A stretch of DNA of 48,000 nucleotides from Zoogloea sp. (GCF_028689785.1 NZ_JAQVCN010000034.1:1-48000), one strand, 5' to 3'. Counted from the stretch's first letter, positions 1-10,117 are shown. Program-made: numbers and translations. Notes: a model not told the origin generated them from the letters alone.

Positions 1-792
1 GATCCGGTCAACCTCAACGTCATCAAGGACTCCCTGGCCAAGGGCGGTCGTGACTGGATCGGCGGCAACTGCACCGTGTCCCTGATGCTGATGGCCCTGG
101 GTGGTCTGTTCCAGCGTGATCTGGTCGAGTGGGCCACTTCCATGACCTACCAGGCGGCTTCGGGGGCTGGCGCCCAGAACATGCGTGAGTTGCTGTCCCA
201 GATGGGTGAGCTGAACCGCTCGGTCAAGGAGTTGCTCGACGACCCGGCTTCCGCCATCCTCGACATTGACCGCGAAGTGGCCGGTACCATGCGCGATGAT
301 GCCTTCCCGGCCTCCAACTTCGGTGTACCCCTGGCGGGCTCCCTGATTCCGTGGATCGACAAGGATCTGGGCAACGGTCAATCCAAGGAGGAGTGGAAGG
401 GCGGTGTTGAAACCAACAAGATCCTTGGCCGTGGCGAGGGCTTCGGCTCCCCGGTGGTGCCCATCGATGGCCTTTGTGTGCGGATCGGCGCCATGCGTTG
501 TCACAGTCAGGCGTTGACCCTGAAGCTGCGCAAGGATATCCCGATCGATGAAATCGAAGGCATGCTGGCTTCCGCCAACGATTGGGTCAAGGTGGTGCCG
601 AATCAGCGTGAAGTGACCGTACGTGACCTGACCCCGACTGCCGTGACCGGTACCTTGACGGTTCCCGTTGGTCGCCTGCGCAAGCTTGCCATGGGGGGAG
701 AGTACCTGTCGGCCTTCACCGTGGGAGACCAGCTTCTGTGGGGGGCAGCGGAGCCCCTGCGGCGCATGCTGCGGGTGTTGCTGGAGGACTGA
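1..792 (+). CDS. asd: Aspartate-semialdehyde dehydrogenase, 3' part (5' end outside window)
   Basis: This enzyme reduces aspartyl-4-phosphate to aspartate semialdehyde with NADPH in the cytoplasm, the branch point to lysine, threonine and methionine. The frame is open from base 1, so the N-terminal NADP-binding part lies upstream; about 263 residues remain. The catalytic cysteine is visible in the motif GGNCTVSLM (codon TGC at 70-72). Further signatures are the [19 protein letters not shown] segment and the C-terminal [19 protein letters not shown], which place it in the proteobacterial Asd family rather than the Gram-positive type. The gene ends at TGA 790-792 directly before a strong terminator. 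asd next to fimV is a common order in beta- and gammaproteobacteria. The only abnormality is truncation by the window edge. Confidence 0.96.
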   Translation, partial: DPVNLNVIKDSLAKGGRDWIGGNCTVSLMLMALGGLFQRDLVEWATSMTYQAASGAGAQNMRELLSQMGELNRSVKELLDDPASAILDIDREVAGTMRDDAFPASNFGVPLAGSLIPWIDKDLGNGQSKEEWKGGVETNKILGRGEGFGSPVVPIDGLCVRIGAMRCHSQALTLKLRKDIPIDEIEGMLASANDWVKVVPNQREVTVRDLTPTAVTGTLTVPVGRLRKLAMGGEYLSAFTVGDQLLWGAAEPLRRMLRVLLED

Positions 793-794
793 TC

Positions 795-822
795 AAAAAA
801 GGCGGCCATGGCCGCCTTTTTT
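795..822 (+). terminator. Intrinsic terminator after asd
   Basis: Perfect palindrome of six A, ggcggc, a catg loop, gccgcc and six T, starting 2 bases after the asd stop. The A and T flanks make it work on either strand, but only asd reads into it. It separates asd from fimV transcription. Confidence 0.93.
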
Positions 823-926
823 CTTGATGCAGGAAGGGTGAGGCAACTTCAAACATGGCTTGAACTTGCCTCACCAAACCCATGATGTTATGTTCATCAG
901 CAACTCGATTTCGACGATAAGCTTTC

Positions 927-3836
927 GTGCATAAGAACCTTGTGAAAAGCCGGCTCAAACGCACCCTGATCGCGGCAGCCATTGGCGCCCTGTCTCTGGG
1001 CGCCAATGCCGCTGGCCTAGGACGCATCACCGTTCTCAGCGGCCTCGGACAGCCTCTTCGCGCTGAAGTGGATATTGCCGCAACGCCTGAAGAACTCCAG
1101 AACATGACAGCGCGGCTTGCCTCTGCCGAAGCCTTCAGGCAGGCGGGCATCGATTTTGCGCCATCAGTCGGTGGCCTGCGCATGTCCATCGAGCGGCGGG
1201 GCAGTGGGGCAGTGGTCAGGGTAAGCAGCGATCGACCGATCAACGAGCCTTTCGTCGATATGCTTGTGGAGCTTAACTGGTCGGCTGGCCGGCTGATCCG
1301 TGAATACACTTTCTTGCTTGATCCGCCCGATCTTGGCTCTAGCCGTGCTGCTGCACCCGTAGCCTCTCCAGAGATGCGCCCTGGCGTTGCAGGCAATTTT
1401 GCCGCCTCGCCCAAGCGGCAGGCCAATGCTAGGGTGGCTCGGCCGGCGGCGGCTTCCGCTGCGGGGGCAGGGCGAACCTACATGGTGCAGCCGGGCGATA
1501 CGCTGAATCGCATTGCTGCCGAGAATCGCCCCGATGGCGTGTCCATGGAGCAGATGCTCCTGGCCCTTTTTCAGGGGAATCGTTCTGCCTTCGACGCGGA
1601 TAGCATGAACCGCTTGCAGGCAGGCAAGATCCTCCGAATCCCTGATGCCGAGAGCGCACGCCAGCTAGCCGGCGATCCTTCACGGCAGCAGGTTGTTGCC
1701 CACTCGTCTGATTTCAGTCGCTATCGCCAGAAGCTCGCGGAGCAGGCTGCCGCCATGCCGGCCAAGGACGCGCCTGCCCAGCAGGGTAGTGGCGGACGGA
1801 TCGGTGCCAAGGTGGAAGATCGCGCTCCTGCTGCGTCAGGAGCAACTGATCAGTTGAAGGTCTCCAAGAGTGATGAGGGGCTCAAATCCGGTTCGGCGCA
1901 GGGAGGGGAGAAATCCGTGGCTCGCCTGCAGGCGCTGGAAGAAGATCTCGTCTCCAGGGACAAGGCCCTGCGTGAAGCCAACACCCGTCTGGCCGAACTT
2001 GAAAAGAGCATCAAAGAGCTGCAGCGTCTGGTGGAGCTGAAGAGCCAAGGCCTGGCCCAGGCTCAGCCTGAGGCGTCGCGGGTCGAGCCATCTGTGGCTC
2101 CGCAGCCTGTCGCTGAAGCAGCTCCCCCGGCACCTTCCGCCGCAGAAGCACCTAAGGCGCCCGAACCCGTTGCTGAGGTCAAGCCGGCTCTACAGCCCGA
2201 AACCAAGCCCGTGCCACAGGAGCCCCCGAAGGCGCCCCAGGTTCAGGCCAGTGCTCCCGAAGACATGTCCCTGCTGTTGGGTGGTGGCGGAATTCTGGCC
2301 CTGCTGCTTGGCTGGGGTGGTTACAAGATCTATCAGCGTCGTAATGGTGGAGGGGCGCCGACCACGACGCCAGCACTCTCCGAGTTTGGCGACGGCTCTA
2401 ATTCCGTGTTTGGTAGTGCTGGCGGTCAAAGCGTCGATACCGGCAGCACGAGTCAGATCCAGACGGATTTCAGCCAGTCGGGGTTGTCGTCAATCGATAC
2501 GGACGAGGGCGTCGATCCAGTTGCCGAAGCTGATGTATATATGGCTTACGGACGGGATGCCCAAGCCGAGGAGATCCTCCTCGACGCGCTCAAGACCGAT
2601 CCGGGGCGCACGGGTGTTCATCTCAAGCTGCTTGAGATCTATGCGCAGAGGAAAAACCTCAAGCAGTTTGAAACAACCGCGACCGAGCTTTACTCCCTGA
2701 CCGGTGGCAATGGCCCCGACTGGGAGAAGGCTGCGTCCATGGGGCGAAAGTTTGACCCTGATAGCCCCCTCTACCGTATTCCTGCGCCCGGTGCAGCTCC
2801 GGCTGCGCCGCCTCAGGTCAAGCCGGCTGTTGCTGCCGCAGCAGCAGCTGCTGTTGTGGGTGAGACAGGTTTTGTGCAGGCAGGGCAGATGCGCCCTGTC
2901 GTGCGCGAGCCGGTGCCGAGTCAGGCCGATTTCATGACTGCTGCCACGGCTTCCGACCCCCTCGAGTCCCCGTCCCAGCTGAAAGATACTTGGGCTTTGC
3001 CGGGTGAGCTCAATCAGTATGCAAGTCTTGAGGATATCGAGCGGGCAGCCTCCCCGTCTCCGACGACGACACTCACGCCGAACATTCCTGATACCTCTGT
3101 GCTTGATTTCGATCTCGATCTCAATGCGGATGCGAACGTTCCAGCTTCCACGGTGACGGCTTCGCCAGGGGGTGGCGAGCTCGACTTTGATCTCGGGCTC
3201 GACATGGACACCACCTCTGCTGTTCCGGCAGGGGCGGGGGCAACGTTGGTGGCGGGCGATGCAATCGCACGAAGCTTCGAGGAGACCTCCACCCGTCCTC
3301 AACGTGTGACGGAAGATTTCAACCTTCCGGATCCCAGTGATCTCGATTTCGAGATCAGTTCGGAGTTTGGCGAACGACAGGTGGCTCCGCGCACGGATGC
3401 CACGGTGGATGTCGATCTGACTGCCACCCTCTCCGATGATGGGCTTCGGTTGCCCCTCGATACGGCGACGGTAGATCTAGAGAAGACGAGCTTCGACAGC
3501 AGCCTGCTGGATTTCGACTTTGAGTTGGACGAGAAGTCCGATGCAAGCCCGGCTCCCGTCAAGTCCTTTGCACCTGCTGCGGATCTCGGCACCATTGACC
3601 TTGAGCTCAACACTCAGGCGACTACTCAGATCGAGTTGCCGGATGCTGGTCCGCCGACGGAGCCCCCGCTGGATCTCGATCTCCAGCAGGAAGTGGCGAC
3701 CAAGCTTGAGTTGGCCCGGGCTTATGAAGAGATGGGCGACAAGGATGGTGCGCGCGAGCTGGTTGAAGAGGTCTTGCGTGAGGGCTCTGCTCTGCAGAGG
3801 AACGAAGCTCAGGCCATTTTGGCCCGCTTGTCCTGA
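927..3836 (+). CDS. fimV: FimV-family inner-membrane hub protein with LysM domain
   Basis: FimV proteins bind peptidoglycan through LysM and organise polar assemblies, type IV pili and twitching in Pseudomonas and relatives. The 969-residue product shows a signal peptide (residues 1-28, cleavage near GANAAG), the conserved N-terminal FimV domain (VLSGLGQPLRAEV), a LysM domain around 184-238 (YMVQPGDTLNRIA), a coiled coil near 329-375, a Pro/Ala-rich linker and one transmembrane segment around 448-468. A long acidic cytoplasmic region follows, with repeated LDFDLDL-type motifs, and then a C-terminal FimV/TPR-like cap at about 921-969 (KLELARAYEEMGDKDGARE). The start is a GTG without a clear ribosome site; the next in-frame GTG (942) is also possible. 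No pilus genes lie nearby, so a role in motility versus general polarity cannot be decided here. Confidence 0.93.
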   Translation: MHKNLVKSRLKRTLIAAAIGALSLGANAAGLGRITVLSGLGQPLRAEVDIAATPEELQNMTARLASAEAFRQAGIDFAPSVGGLRMSIERRGSGAVVRVSSDRPINEPFVDMLVELNWSAGRLIREYTFLLDPPDLGSSRAAAPVASPEMRPGVAGNFAASPKRQANARVARPAAASAAGAGRTYMVQPGDTLNRIAAENRPDGVSMEQMLLALFQGNRSAFDADSMNRLQAGKILRIPDAESARQLAGDPSRQQVVAHSSDFSRYRQKLAEQAAAMPAKDAPAQQGSGGRIGAKVEDRAPAASGATDQLKVSKSDEGLKSGSAQGGEKSVARLQALEEDLVSRDKALREANTRLAELEKSIKELQRLVELKSQGLAQAQPEASRVEPSVAPQPVAEAAPPAPSAAEAPKAPEPVAEVKPALQPETKPVPQEPPKAPQVQASAPEDMSLLLGGGGILALLLGWGGYKIYQRRNGGGAPTTTPALSEFGDGSNSVFGSAGGQSVDTGSTSQIQTDFSQSGLSSIDTDEGVDPVAEADVYMAYGRDAQAEEILLDALKTDPGRTGVHLKLLEIYAQRKNLKQFETTATELYSLTGGNGPDWEKAASMGRKFDPDSPLYRIPAPGAAPAAPPQVKPAVAAAAAAAVVGETGFVQAGQMRPVVREPVPSQADFMTAATASDPLESPSQLKDTWALPGELNQYASLEDIERAASPSPTTTLTPNIPDTSVLDFDLDLNADANVPASTVTASPGGGELDFDLGLDMDTTSAVPAGAGATLVAGDAIARSFEETSTRPQRVTEDFNLPDPSDLDFEISSEFGERQVAPRTDATVDVDLTATLSDDGLRLPLDTATVDLEKTSFDSSLLDFDFELDEKSDASPAPVKSFAPAADLGTIDLELNTQATTQIELPDAGPPTEPPLDLDLQQEVATKLELARAYEEMGDKDGARELVEEVLREGSALQRNEAQAILARLS

Positions 3837-3866
3837 TGTCCTGAAGGAAGCTACCAGCGACGATAG

Positions 3867-4469
3867 ATGCCTGCGTTTCATCCGGCCACCCGCCTCGTTG
3901 TCTGGGCGGCGCTGGTCGTGCTGGTACAACTGGCCCGAGGCCCCTTGCTAGGGGGCTTCGGGCTTTTCATTGGGGGCGCGGCACTGATGTTTGCGGCGCT
4001 GCGTTCGTGGTCCTTGCTCCTACGGATCCGCTATCTGCTTCTCGTGTCGGTGGTGCTGTTTGCCTTCTTTACGCCTGGCGAACTCGCACTCCCCTGGCTG
4101 GGGCCGGTTAGCCCGAGCCGTGAGGGTCTAGCGCTTGCACTGACCCAGGGGCTGAGGTTGGTTGCGGTCGTCCTGCTTGTGGCGCTGCTTCTAGAATTCA
4201 CGGATGAACGTGCGCTGGTTTCCGGAATGCTGACTCTGACGAGCCCTCTGTCCCTGCTGGGCATGCCGTCCAGGCGACTGGCAGTGCGCCTGTTGCTGGT
4301 CTTTCGATATGTAGAGAACCCCCCTGCTGAGGGCTGGAGAGGTTTGCTTGCCGCAAGCGTAGAGGCGGACGGAGGAGGGCTGGCCTTTCGATCTGTGGCT
4401 TTGCATTGGGGGGATAGGGTGGTAATTGGTATGGTGGTGCTCTTGGGGCTTGGAGGAATGTTCTGGTGA
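3867..4469 (+). CDS. CbiQ/EcfT-like integral membrane protein (orphan)
   Basis: A 200-residue, very hydrophobic protein with about five likely membrane segments (near residues 8-25, 27-45, 50-68, 95-113 and 183-198). The arrangement, and the stretch after the fourth segment resembling the coupling region of ECF transporter T components (LTSPLSLLGMPSRRLAVRLLLVFRYVE), suggest a CbiQ/EcfT relative. EcfT proteins couple substrate-binding S components to paired ATPases, but no ATPase or S component gene is visible here. It is shorter than typical EcfT (about 250). The gene starts 30 bases after fimV and its TGA overlaps the GTG start of truA, so it is probably cotranslated with truA. The family assignment is tentative and the substrate unknown. 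Confidence 0.6.
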   Translation: MPAFHPATRLVVWAALVVLVQLARGPLLGGFGLFIGGAALMFAALRSWSLLLRIRYLLLVSVVLFAFFTPGELALPWLGPVSPSREGLALALTQGLRLVAVVLLVALLLEFTDERALVSGMLTLTSPLSLLGMPSRRLAVRLLLVFRYVENPPAEGWRGLLAASVEADGGGLAFRSVALHWGDRVVIGMVVLLGLGGMFW

Positions 4470-5260
4470 GGGTGGCGATTGGCGTCGAGTACGCAGGCAA
4501 TGCGTTCGAGGGTTGGCAAACCCAGCCCCATGGACGTACTGTCCAGGATGCGCTTGAGCGGGCGTTAGCCACCATTGCTCAGGAGCCTATCAAGCTTGTC
4601 TGTGCAGGGCGGACCGATACCGGAGTGCATGCTACAGCTCAGGTCGCCCACTTTGACACGACTGTCGAGCGTCCCCTCGAAGCTTGGGTGCGTGGCGTCA
4701 ATAGTCATGTGCCGGCGAGTGTCGGGGTTCTCTGGGCCGTCCATGTGGATGATGAGTTTCACGCTCGTTTCAGCGCCGGCTCCCGGCGCTATCGCTATGT
4801 GCTGCTCAACCGGCGGGTAAGGCCTGGACTGCTGAACGGCCGGGTTGGCTGGATGCACGGTCTGCTGGACGAGATGGCGATGAATGAGGCAGCCCAGTGT
4901 CTCTTGGGCGAGCATGACTTCACGTCATTTCGGGCCGCCCAGTGTCAGGCCAAATCCCCCGTGCGCCTCATGCACTCCGTGTCAGTGAAACGTTGGGGGG
5001 ATGTGTTTGTCTTTGATTTTCACGCCAATGCCTTTCTTCATCACATGATCCGCAATCTTGTGGGCTCCCTTGTATATGTCGGTAAGGGAAAGCGCCCGGT
5101 AGACTGGATGGCGGAGCTTCTCGAGGTCCGTAAGCGCAGCCTTGCCGCTCCGACCTTTGCTCCCGACGGCCTCTATCTTTGTGGGGTGGAGTATCCGGAG
5201 CGGTGGCCGCTGCCCGGTGGGGGGCGTATCATCGCGCCTCCGCAACTCCTTATTCCGTGA
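4466..5260 (+). CDS. truA: tRNA pseudouridine(38-40) synthase TruA
   Basis: TruA isomerises uridines 38-40 in the anticodon stem of many tRNAs. The 264-residue length is typical. The catalytic aspartate is D51 in [10 protein letters not shown], and the family motifs [14 protein letters not shown] and [11 protein letters not shown] follow. The chosen GTG overlaps the stop of the preceding gene (GTGA) and has GGAGG at about 4452-4456, 9 bases upstream. A second in-frame GTG lies two codons later. Its own TGA overlaps the GTG of trpF in the same manner, so it sits in a translationally coupled run. The truA-trpFBA-accD-folC order is common in betaproteobacteria. Confidence 0.96.
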   Translation: MRVAIGVEYAGNAFEGWQTQPHGRTVQDALERALATIAQEPIKLVCAGRTDTGVHATAQVAHFDTTVERPLEAWVRGVNSHVPASVGVLWAVHVDDEFHARFSAGSRRYRYVLLNRRVRPGLLNGRVGWMHGLLDEMAMNEAAQCLLGEHDFTSFRAAQCQAKSPVRLMHSVSVKRWGDVFVFDFHANAFLHHMIRNLVGSLVYVGKGKRPVDWMAELLEVRKRSLAAPTFAPDGLYLCGVEYPERWPLPGGGRIIAPPQLLIP

Positions 5261-5889
5261 TCGCCGTGCATCGCACCCGAATCAAGATCTGCGGTCTGAC
5301 CCGAGAGAGTGATGTTCTCGCTGCCGTGAGCGCCGGAGCAGACGCCATCGGCTTCGTCTTTTATCCTCCCAGTCCGCGCTATGTAAGCCCGGCGAGGGCC
5401 GCGGAGCTTGCGCGCCTGTTGCCGCCCTTCGTCACTGCGGTTGGTCTGTTTGTCAATCCATCACGGGATGATGTGGCAGAGGTGCGGGCTAAGGTGCCTC
5501 TGCAACTGTTGCAGTTTCATGGAGACGAGATCGAGTCCGATTGTCTTGGGCACGGGCTTCCCTACATCAAGGCGGCGCGGATGCGACCGGGGCTCGATCT
5601 GTTAAAATACGCTGCCTCCTTTGCGGGCGCTCAGGGATTGCTCCTCGACGCCTTTGTCGAAGGCTATGGTGGTGGTGGCGAGACCTTTGACTGGTCGCTG
5701 ATTCCTTCCGGTTTGCCTATGCCCTTGATTCTGTCTGGTGGTCTGAATGCAGGCAATGTTGCCGAGGCCGTCAGGCGAGTCGGACCGTGGGCGGTGGACG
5801 TATCCAGTGGTGTGGAAGCCGCCAAGGGAATCAAGGATGCCGCCCGTATCACCGAGTTTGTTGCCGGAGTTCGAAATGCACATGGCTGA
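5257..5889 (+). CDS. trpF: Phosphoribosylanthranilate isomerase
   Basis: TrpF converts N-(5-phosphoribosyl)anthranilate to the carboxyphenylamino-deoxyribulose phosphate, the third committed step of tryptophan synthesis. The (beta/alpha)8 protein carries the catalytic cysteine in IKICGLTR near the N-terminus, the general-acid aspartate in [18 protein letters not shown], and the phosphate-binding [13 protein letters not shown] and VDVSSGVE motifs. Starting at the GTG that overlaps the truA stop gives 210 residues, the normal size; a GTG at 5266 is an alternative. Longer upstream reading within truA lacks family homology. The gene overlaps trpB by 14 bases. Confidence 0.95.
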   Translation: MIAVHRTRIKICGLTRESDVLAAVSAGADAIGFVFYPPSPRYVSPARAAELARLLPPFVTAVGLFVNPSRDDVAEVRAKVPLQLLQFHGDEIESDCLGHGLPYIKAARMRPGLDLLKYAASFAGAQGLLLDAFVEGYGGGGETFDWSLIPSGLPMPLILSGGLNAGNVAEAVRRVGPWAVDVSSGVEAAKGIKDAARITEFVAGVRNAHG

Positions 5890-7087
5890 TGCCCCTTATG
5901 ATCTTCCCGACGCACGTGGTCACTTTGGTCCCTACGGCGGTATCTTCGTCGCGGAGACCCTGATCCCGGCATTGACCGAGCTGCGCGAAGCTTACGAAGA
6001 AGCCCAGCGCGACCCGGCTTTTCTGGCCGAGTTCGAGTACGAACTCAAGCACTATGTGGGGCGTCCCAGCCCCATTTATCATGCCAAGCGCTGGTCCGAG
6101 CTCCTGGGCGGTGCCCAGATCTACCTGAAGCGTGAAGATCTGAATCACACGGGTGCCCACAAGGTTAACAACTGCATCGGTCAGGCCATGCTGGCGCGCC
6201 GCATGGGCAAGCCGCGGGTGATCGCCGAGACGGGCGCAGGTCAGCACGGTGTGGCCACTGCCACCGTGGCGGCTCGCTACGGGATGGAATGTGTGGTTTA
6301 CATGGGGTCCGAAGACGTCCGTCGTCAGGCAGCCAACGTTTACCGCATGAAGCTGCTCGGCGCGACTGTCGTGCCGGTCGAGAGTGGCTCGAAGACCCTC
6401 AAGGATGCCCTCAACGAGGCCATGCGCGACTGGGTTACCAACATTAATAACACCTTCTACATCATTGGTACGGTGGCCGGCCCTCACCCGTATCCCATGA
6501 TGGTTCGGGATTTTCAGGCGGTGATCGGCAGAGAGTGCATCGAGCAGATGCCCGACATGGCCGGTCGTCAGCCGGACTATGTAATTGCCTGTGTGGGTGG
6601 TGGCTCCAACGCGATGGGGATCTTTCACCCCTACATCGGCCATGGCGATGTGCGTCTGGTTGGTGTCGAAGCGGCGGGCAGCGGCATCGAGACGGGGCAG
6701 CATGCGGCTTCCCTGTCAGCCGGTCGGCCCGGTGTCCTGCATGGCAACCGTACTTACCTGCTTCAGGACGAGGACGGTCAGATCATCGAAACCCACTCTA
6801 TTTCGGCAGGTCTCGATTATCCGGGCGTGGGCCCGGAGCATGCGTGGCTTAAGGATATCCAGCGTGCCGAATACGTGGGGATCACCGACGCCGAGGCGCT
6901 CCAGGCCTTCCATAACCTGTGCCGCTTCGAGGGCATCATTCCAGCGCTGGAGTCATCCCATGCGCTGGCCTATGCTGCCAAGCTTGCACCAACCCTCCCG
7001 AAGGATAAGGTCCTGCTGGTGAATCTGTCCGGTCGTGGCGACAAGGACATGCATACCGTTGCCGAGAAGTCCGGCATCCAATTCTGA
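5876..7087 (+). CDS. trpB: Tryptophan synthase beta chain
   Basis: TrpB condenses indole and L-serine to tryptophan using PLP, in an alpha2-beta2 complex with TrpA. The PLP lysine is K96 in HTGAHKVNN, and the phosphate-binding glycine loop [10 protein letters not shown] and the terminal [13 protein letters not shown] motif are intact. Two in-frame ATGs are possible, 5876 and 5882. I chose 5876 because GGAG at 5866-5869 is spaced 6 bases from it; this gives 403 residues against about 397 in enterics. It overlaps the end of trpF. A 56-base gap with a strong hairpin separates it from trpA, whereas most other junctions in this run overlap. Confidence 0.97.
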   Translation: MHMADAPYDLPDARGHFGPYGGIFVAETLIPALTELREAYEEAQRDPAFLAEFEYELKHYVGRPSPIYHAKRWSELLGGAQIYLKREDLNHTGAHKVNNCIGQAMLARRMGKPRVIAETGAGQHGVATATVAARYGMECVVYMGSEDVRRQAANVYRMKLLGATVVPVESGSKTLKDALNEAMRDWVTNINNTFYIIGTVAGPHPYPMMVRDFQAVIGRECIEQMPDMAGRQPDYVIACVGGGSNAMGIFHPYIGHGDVRLVGVEAAGSGIETGQHAASLSAGRPGVLHGNRTYLLQDEDGQIIETHSISAGLDYPGVGPEHAWLKDIQRAEYVGITDAEALQAFHNLCRFEGIIPALESSHALAYAAKLAPTLPKDKVLLVNLSGRGDKDMHTVAEKSGIQF

Positions 7088-7092
7088 TTTTC

Positions 7093-7124
7093 GTGGCCCT
7101 GGCCGGGTTTCCGGGCAGGGCCAC
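7093..7124 (+). other. Intercistronic hairpin between trpB and trpA
   Basis: The arms gtggccctg (7093-7101) and cagggccac (7116-7124) are perfect reverse complements, with a further ccgg/ccgg pairing inside, leaving only a G-G mismatch and a gttt loop. No T-run follows, so it is not a classical terminator. It may stabilise or process the trp mRNA or tune the TrpB:TrpA ratio. Confidence 0.6.
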
Positions 7125-7143
7125 TGACCATTGATATCCATCC

Positions 7144-7956
7144 ATGTCCAGAATTCAACAGACTTTCAAGCGGCTGGAAGGTGAGGGGCGCAAGGCGCTC
7201 ATTCCTTTCATCACTGCTGGCGATCCTGCCCCTGAAATGACCCTGCCGCTGATGCAGGCGCTGGTTTCGGGTGGCGCAGACATCATTGAGCTCGGTGTGC
7301 CGTTTTCCGATCCAATGGCCGACGGCCCCACCATCCAGCGCGCTTCCGAGCGTGCCCTGGCCGCGGGCATGAGCATGCGCAAGCTGCTCGATATCGTGCG
7401 CAGTTTCCGGGCTACGGGCGACGAAACCCCGATCGTGCTGATGGGCTACGCGAACCCCATCGAAGCCATGGGCGCCGAGCGCTTCGCCAAGGCTGCTGCC
7501 GAGGCAGGGGTTGATGGCGTGCTGGTAGTGGACTATCCGCCCGAGGAGTGTCGAGGTTTCGCCGATATCTGCAAGACCTTTGGCCTGGATCCGGTCTTCC
7601 TGCTGGCGCCTACTTCCACCGAGCAGCGCTTTGATGACGTGGCTGCGGTGGGAAGCGGTTACATCTATTACGTCTCCCTCAAGGGTGTCACCGGTTCGGC
7701 CACTCTTGATCTGGATGAGGTAGCCCGGCGGATCCCGGCGATCCGCCAGCGGGTCGGCATGCCCGTCGGGGTCGGGTTCGGTATCCGAGACGGTGCGACG
7801 GCGGCAAAAATTGCCGTTCTGGCTGACGCTGTGGTGATCGGCAGCAGGATCATTGAAGAGATTGAGAGCAGCACGCGTGAACAGGCTCCGGCCAAGGTTG
7901 AAGCCTTTCTGCGTGGCGTTCGGACGGCCATGGATGCGGTGGGAGTGCAGGCATGA
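7144..7956 (+). CDS. trpA: Tryptophan synthase alpha chain
   Basis: TrpA cleaves indole-3-glycerol phosphate to indole, which is channelled to TrpB. The 270-residue TIM barrel has both catalytic acids, E49 ([13 protein letters not shown]) and D60 (MADGPTIQ), and the phosphate-binding GVGFGIRDG loop. The length is normal. No good Shine-Dalgarno precedes the ATG, which is unusual in this run and fits with the hairpin just upstream. The TGA overlaps the accD ATG (ATGA), indicating translational coupling to fatty-acid synthesis. Confidence 0.97.
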   Translation: MSRIQQTFKRLEGEGRKALIPFITAGDPAPEMTLPLMQALVSGGADIIELGVPFSDPMADGPTIQRASERALAAGMSMRKLLDIVRSFRATGDETPIVLMGYANPIEAMGAERFAKAAAEAGVDGVLVVDYPPEECRGFADICKTFGLDPVFLLAPTSTEQRFDDVAAVGSGYIYYVSLKGVTGSATLDLDEVARRIPAIRQRVGMPVGVGFGIRDGATAAKIAVLADAVVIGSRIIEEIESSTREQAPAKVEAFLRGVRTAMDAVGVQA

Positions 7957-8828
7957 GCTGGCTGAAGAAACTGTTGCCTCCGAAGATCAAACGCGAGACT
8001 CCATCCGCCCGGAAGTCCATACCAGAAGGCCTGTGGAGCAAGTGCCCTGCCTGTGAGGCGGTGCTGTACCGCTCCGACCTGGAGAGCAATCTCAATGTCT
8101 GTCCAAAGTGCGGTCATCATCAACGCATCCGGGCACGTCAGCGTATTGATTTTCTGCTGGATCCGGAGGGGCGTTTCGAAATTGGTGCCGAAGTGGTGCC
8201 GGTCGACCCCCTGAAATTCAAGGATTCCAAGCGCTACCCGGACCGCCTGGCTGCTGCCAACGAGGACACCGGGGAGGCGGATGCGCTGGTGGTGGTGCAG
8301 GGGGCGATCAAGACCGTTCCGGTCATCGTCGCCTGCTTCGAGTTTGAATTCCTGGGCGGCTCGATGGGGTCGGTAGTTGGCGAGCGTTTCGTGCGTGGTG
8401 TCAAGGCTGCTCTTGAGCAGCGCCTGCCCTTCATCTGCGTTACCGCAACGGGTGGCGCACGGATGCAGGAAGGCCTGTTCTCGCTGATGCAGATGGCCAA
8501 GACGACGGCAGCCATCACTCGGCTCGCAGAGCGCCGGCTGCCCTTCATCACGTTGCTGACCGATCCCACCATGGGTGGTGTATCTGCCAGCTTTGCCTTC
8601 ATGGGCGATCTGGTCATTGGTGAGCCAGGTGCGCTGATCGGCTTTGCCGGGCCCCGGGTGATTGAGCAAACCGTGCGTGAAACGCTTCCCGCCGGTTTTC
8701 AGCGTTCGGAGTTTCTGCTTGAGAAGGGTGCGCTGGACATGATCATCGATCGTCGTGAGTTGCGGGACAGGCTGTCAGAGCTCATCACCTTGTTGACCCG
8801 GCAGGCGTCCGTTGCGACTGCGTCCTGA
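7953..8828 (+). CDS. accD: Acetyl-CoA carboxylase carboxyltransferase subunit beta
   Basis: AccD with AccA transfers the carboxyl group from carboxybiotin to acetyl-CoA, giving malonyl-CoA. The 291-residue protein has the N-terminal four-cysteine zinc ribbon (C31, C34, C50, C53 in CPAC and CPKC) and the carboxyltransferase core with oxyanion and CoA-binding glycines ([32 protein letters not shown]). The start overlaps the trpA stop. The trpA-accD-folC order is well conserved in proteobacteria. accA, accB and accC are not in the window. Confidence 0.97.
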   Translation: MSWLKKLLPPKIKRETPSARKSIPEGLWSKCPACEAVLYRSDLESNLNVCPKCGHHQRIRARQRIDFLLDPEGRFEIGAEVVPVDPLKFKDSKRYPDRLAAANEDTGEADALVVVQGAIKTVPVIVACFEFEFLGGSMGSVVGERFVRGVKAALEQRLPFICVTATGGARMQEGLFSLMQMAKTTAAITRLAERRLPFITLLTDPTMGGVSASFAFMGDLVIGEPGALIGFAGPRVIEQTVRETLPAGFQRSEFLLEKGALDMIIDRRELRDRLSELITLLTRQASVATAS

Positions 8829-8829
8829 C

Positions 8830-10101
8830 ATGCAGTTGCCTGAAACTCTTGATGGCTGGTTGGGCCTGCTGGAGGCCCGTCACGGCCAATCCATACAGCT
8901 AGGTCTCGATCGGGTACGTGCGGTGCGGAACGCCCTCCAGCTTCCGCAGACTTGCCCAGTGTTCACAGTGGGCGGCACCAATGGCAAGGGGTCAACCTGC
9001 GCGCTGCTCGAAGCGGTGCTGCTCGCTGCAGGGTATCGCGTCGGCGTGTATTCCTCCCCGCATTTGCTGGTCTATAACGAACGGGTGCGGATCAATGGGC
9101 GTGATGCCTCCGACCGTGTGCTCATTGATGCCTTTGCGGAAGTCGAGCGGGCTCGGGGTGACATCCCTCTGACCTATTTCGAGCATGGAACCCTGGCAGC
9201 CTGGGCTGCGTTCAGTCACGCCGGGCTGGACGCGGTGATTCTCGAGGTGGGGCTGGGCGGGCGCCTTGATGCTGTCAATGTCTTCGAGCCCGATTGCGCC
9301 ATTGTCACCAGTGTGGCCATGGATCACATGGATTACCTCGGAGACACCCGCGAGGCGATTGGTTTTGAGAAGGCCGGGATTTTCCGCGCTGGCCGTCCGG
9401 CAATCTGCAGTGATCCCATGCCGCCGGCCTCGCTGGTCGAGCATGCGGAAGCGATTGGTGCAAAGCTGTGGGTCAGTGGCCGTGATTTCGGGTTTTCCGG
9501 TGACCAGAACCAGTGGGCGTTCTGGATCGCAGGTGGCAGTCGGCGGGGTGGGTTGGCGTATCCGTCGCTGCGGGGCATCAATCAATTGCTCAATGCGGCA
9601 GCGGTGATGGCGGCCTGTGAGGCCGTGCGCGACTTGCTTCCTGTGCCCATGCAGGCTGTGCGCCAAGGGTTCATGCTGGTAGATCTGCCTGGGCGCTTTC
9701 AGGTATTGCCGGGGAGGCCCACGGTGGTGCTCGACGTTGCCCATAACCCTCAAGCGGCTGGCGTGCTTAGCGAGAACCTTGCCAGCATGGGTTTCTTTCC
9801 CGAAACCTGGGCGGTCGTCGGTATGCTCTCCGACAAGGATGTGGCCGGCTCCGTTCGTTTGCTGCGGGATCGGGTTGATCATTGGGTTGTCGCGAGCCTG
9901 CCTGGCCCCCGGGGGCTGGACGCACAAGGGCTTGCCGCGATTCTCCGCGAGTGTGGTGTTGCCACTGACATTTTGGAGTGTGGCTCGCCTCAGGAAGCCT
10001 ACGCGCTGGCGCATGGGCGGGCGGCCGAGGGTGATAGAATCGTGGTCTTTGGCTCTTTCCTGACCGTGGCAGATGTGCTCGCCACCCGGAAGACCCAGTA
10101 A
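8830..10101 (+). CDS. folC: Bifunctional folylpolyglutamate synthase / dihydrofolate synthase
   Basis: FolC adds glutamate to dihydropteroate and to folates using ATP. Its P-loop is VGGTNGKGSTCA near residue 50, with the Mur-ligase-type motifs SSPHLLVYNERVRING, DHMDYLGDT, FEKAGIFR (the modified lysine region) and the C-terminal LDVAHNPQA. The ATG one base after the accD stop gives 423 residues. A TTG six codons upstream is in frame but would overlap accD and is less likely. It is followed by SPOR-cvpA-purF, the classical folC-dedD-cvpA-purF arrangement. folP, acting one step earlier, is at the far end of this window. Confidence 0.96.
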   Translation: MQLPETLDGWLGLLEARHGQSIQLGLDRVRAVRNALQLPQTCPVFTVGGTNGKGSTCALLEAVLLAAGYRVGVYSSPHLLVYNERVRINGRDASDRVLIDAFAEVERARGDIPLTYFEHGTLAAWAAFSHAGLDAVILEVGLGGRLDAVNVFEPDCAIVTSVAMDHMDYLGDTREAIGFEKAGIFRAGRPAICSDPMPPASLVEHAEAIGAKLWVSGRDFGFSGDQNQWAFWIAGGSRRGGLAYPSLRGINQLLNAAAVMAACEAVRDLLPVPMQAVRQGFMLVDLPGRFQVLPGRPTVVLDVAHNPQAAGVLSENLASMGFFPETWAVVGMLSDKDVAGSVRLLRDRVDHWVVASLPGPRGLDAQGLAAILRECGVATDILECGSPQEAYALAHGRAAEGDRIVVFGSFLTVADVLATRKTQ

Positions 10102-10117
10102 TTGGTATAGCAGCAAG

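Noticed and set aside
859-886. CTTGAAC-N-CCCAT sequence upstream of fimV resembling a sigma-32 promoter
   Set aside because: The -10 part lacks the four-C run and has two mismatches, and FimV is not a known heat-shock protein; much weaker than the dnaK, grpE and trxC boxes.
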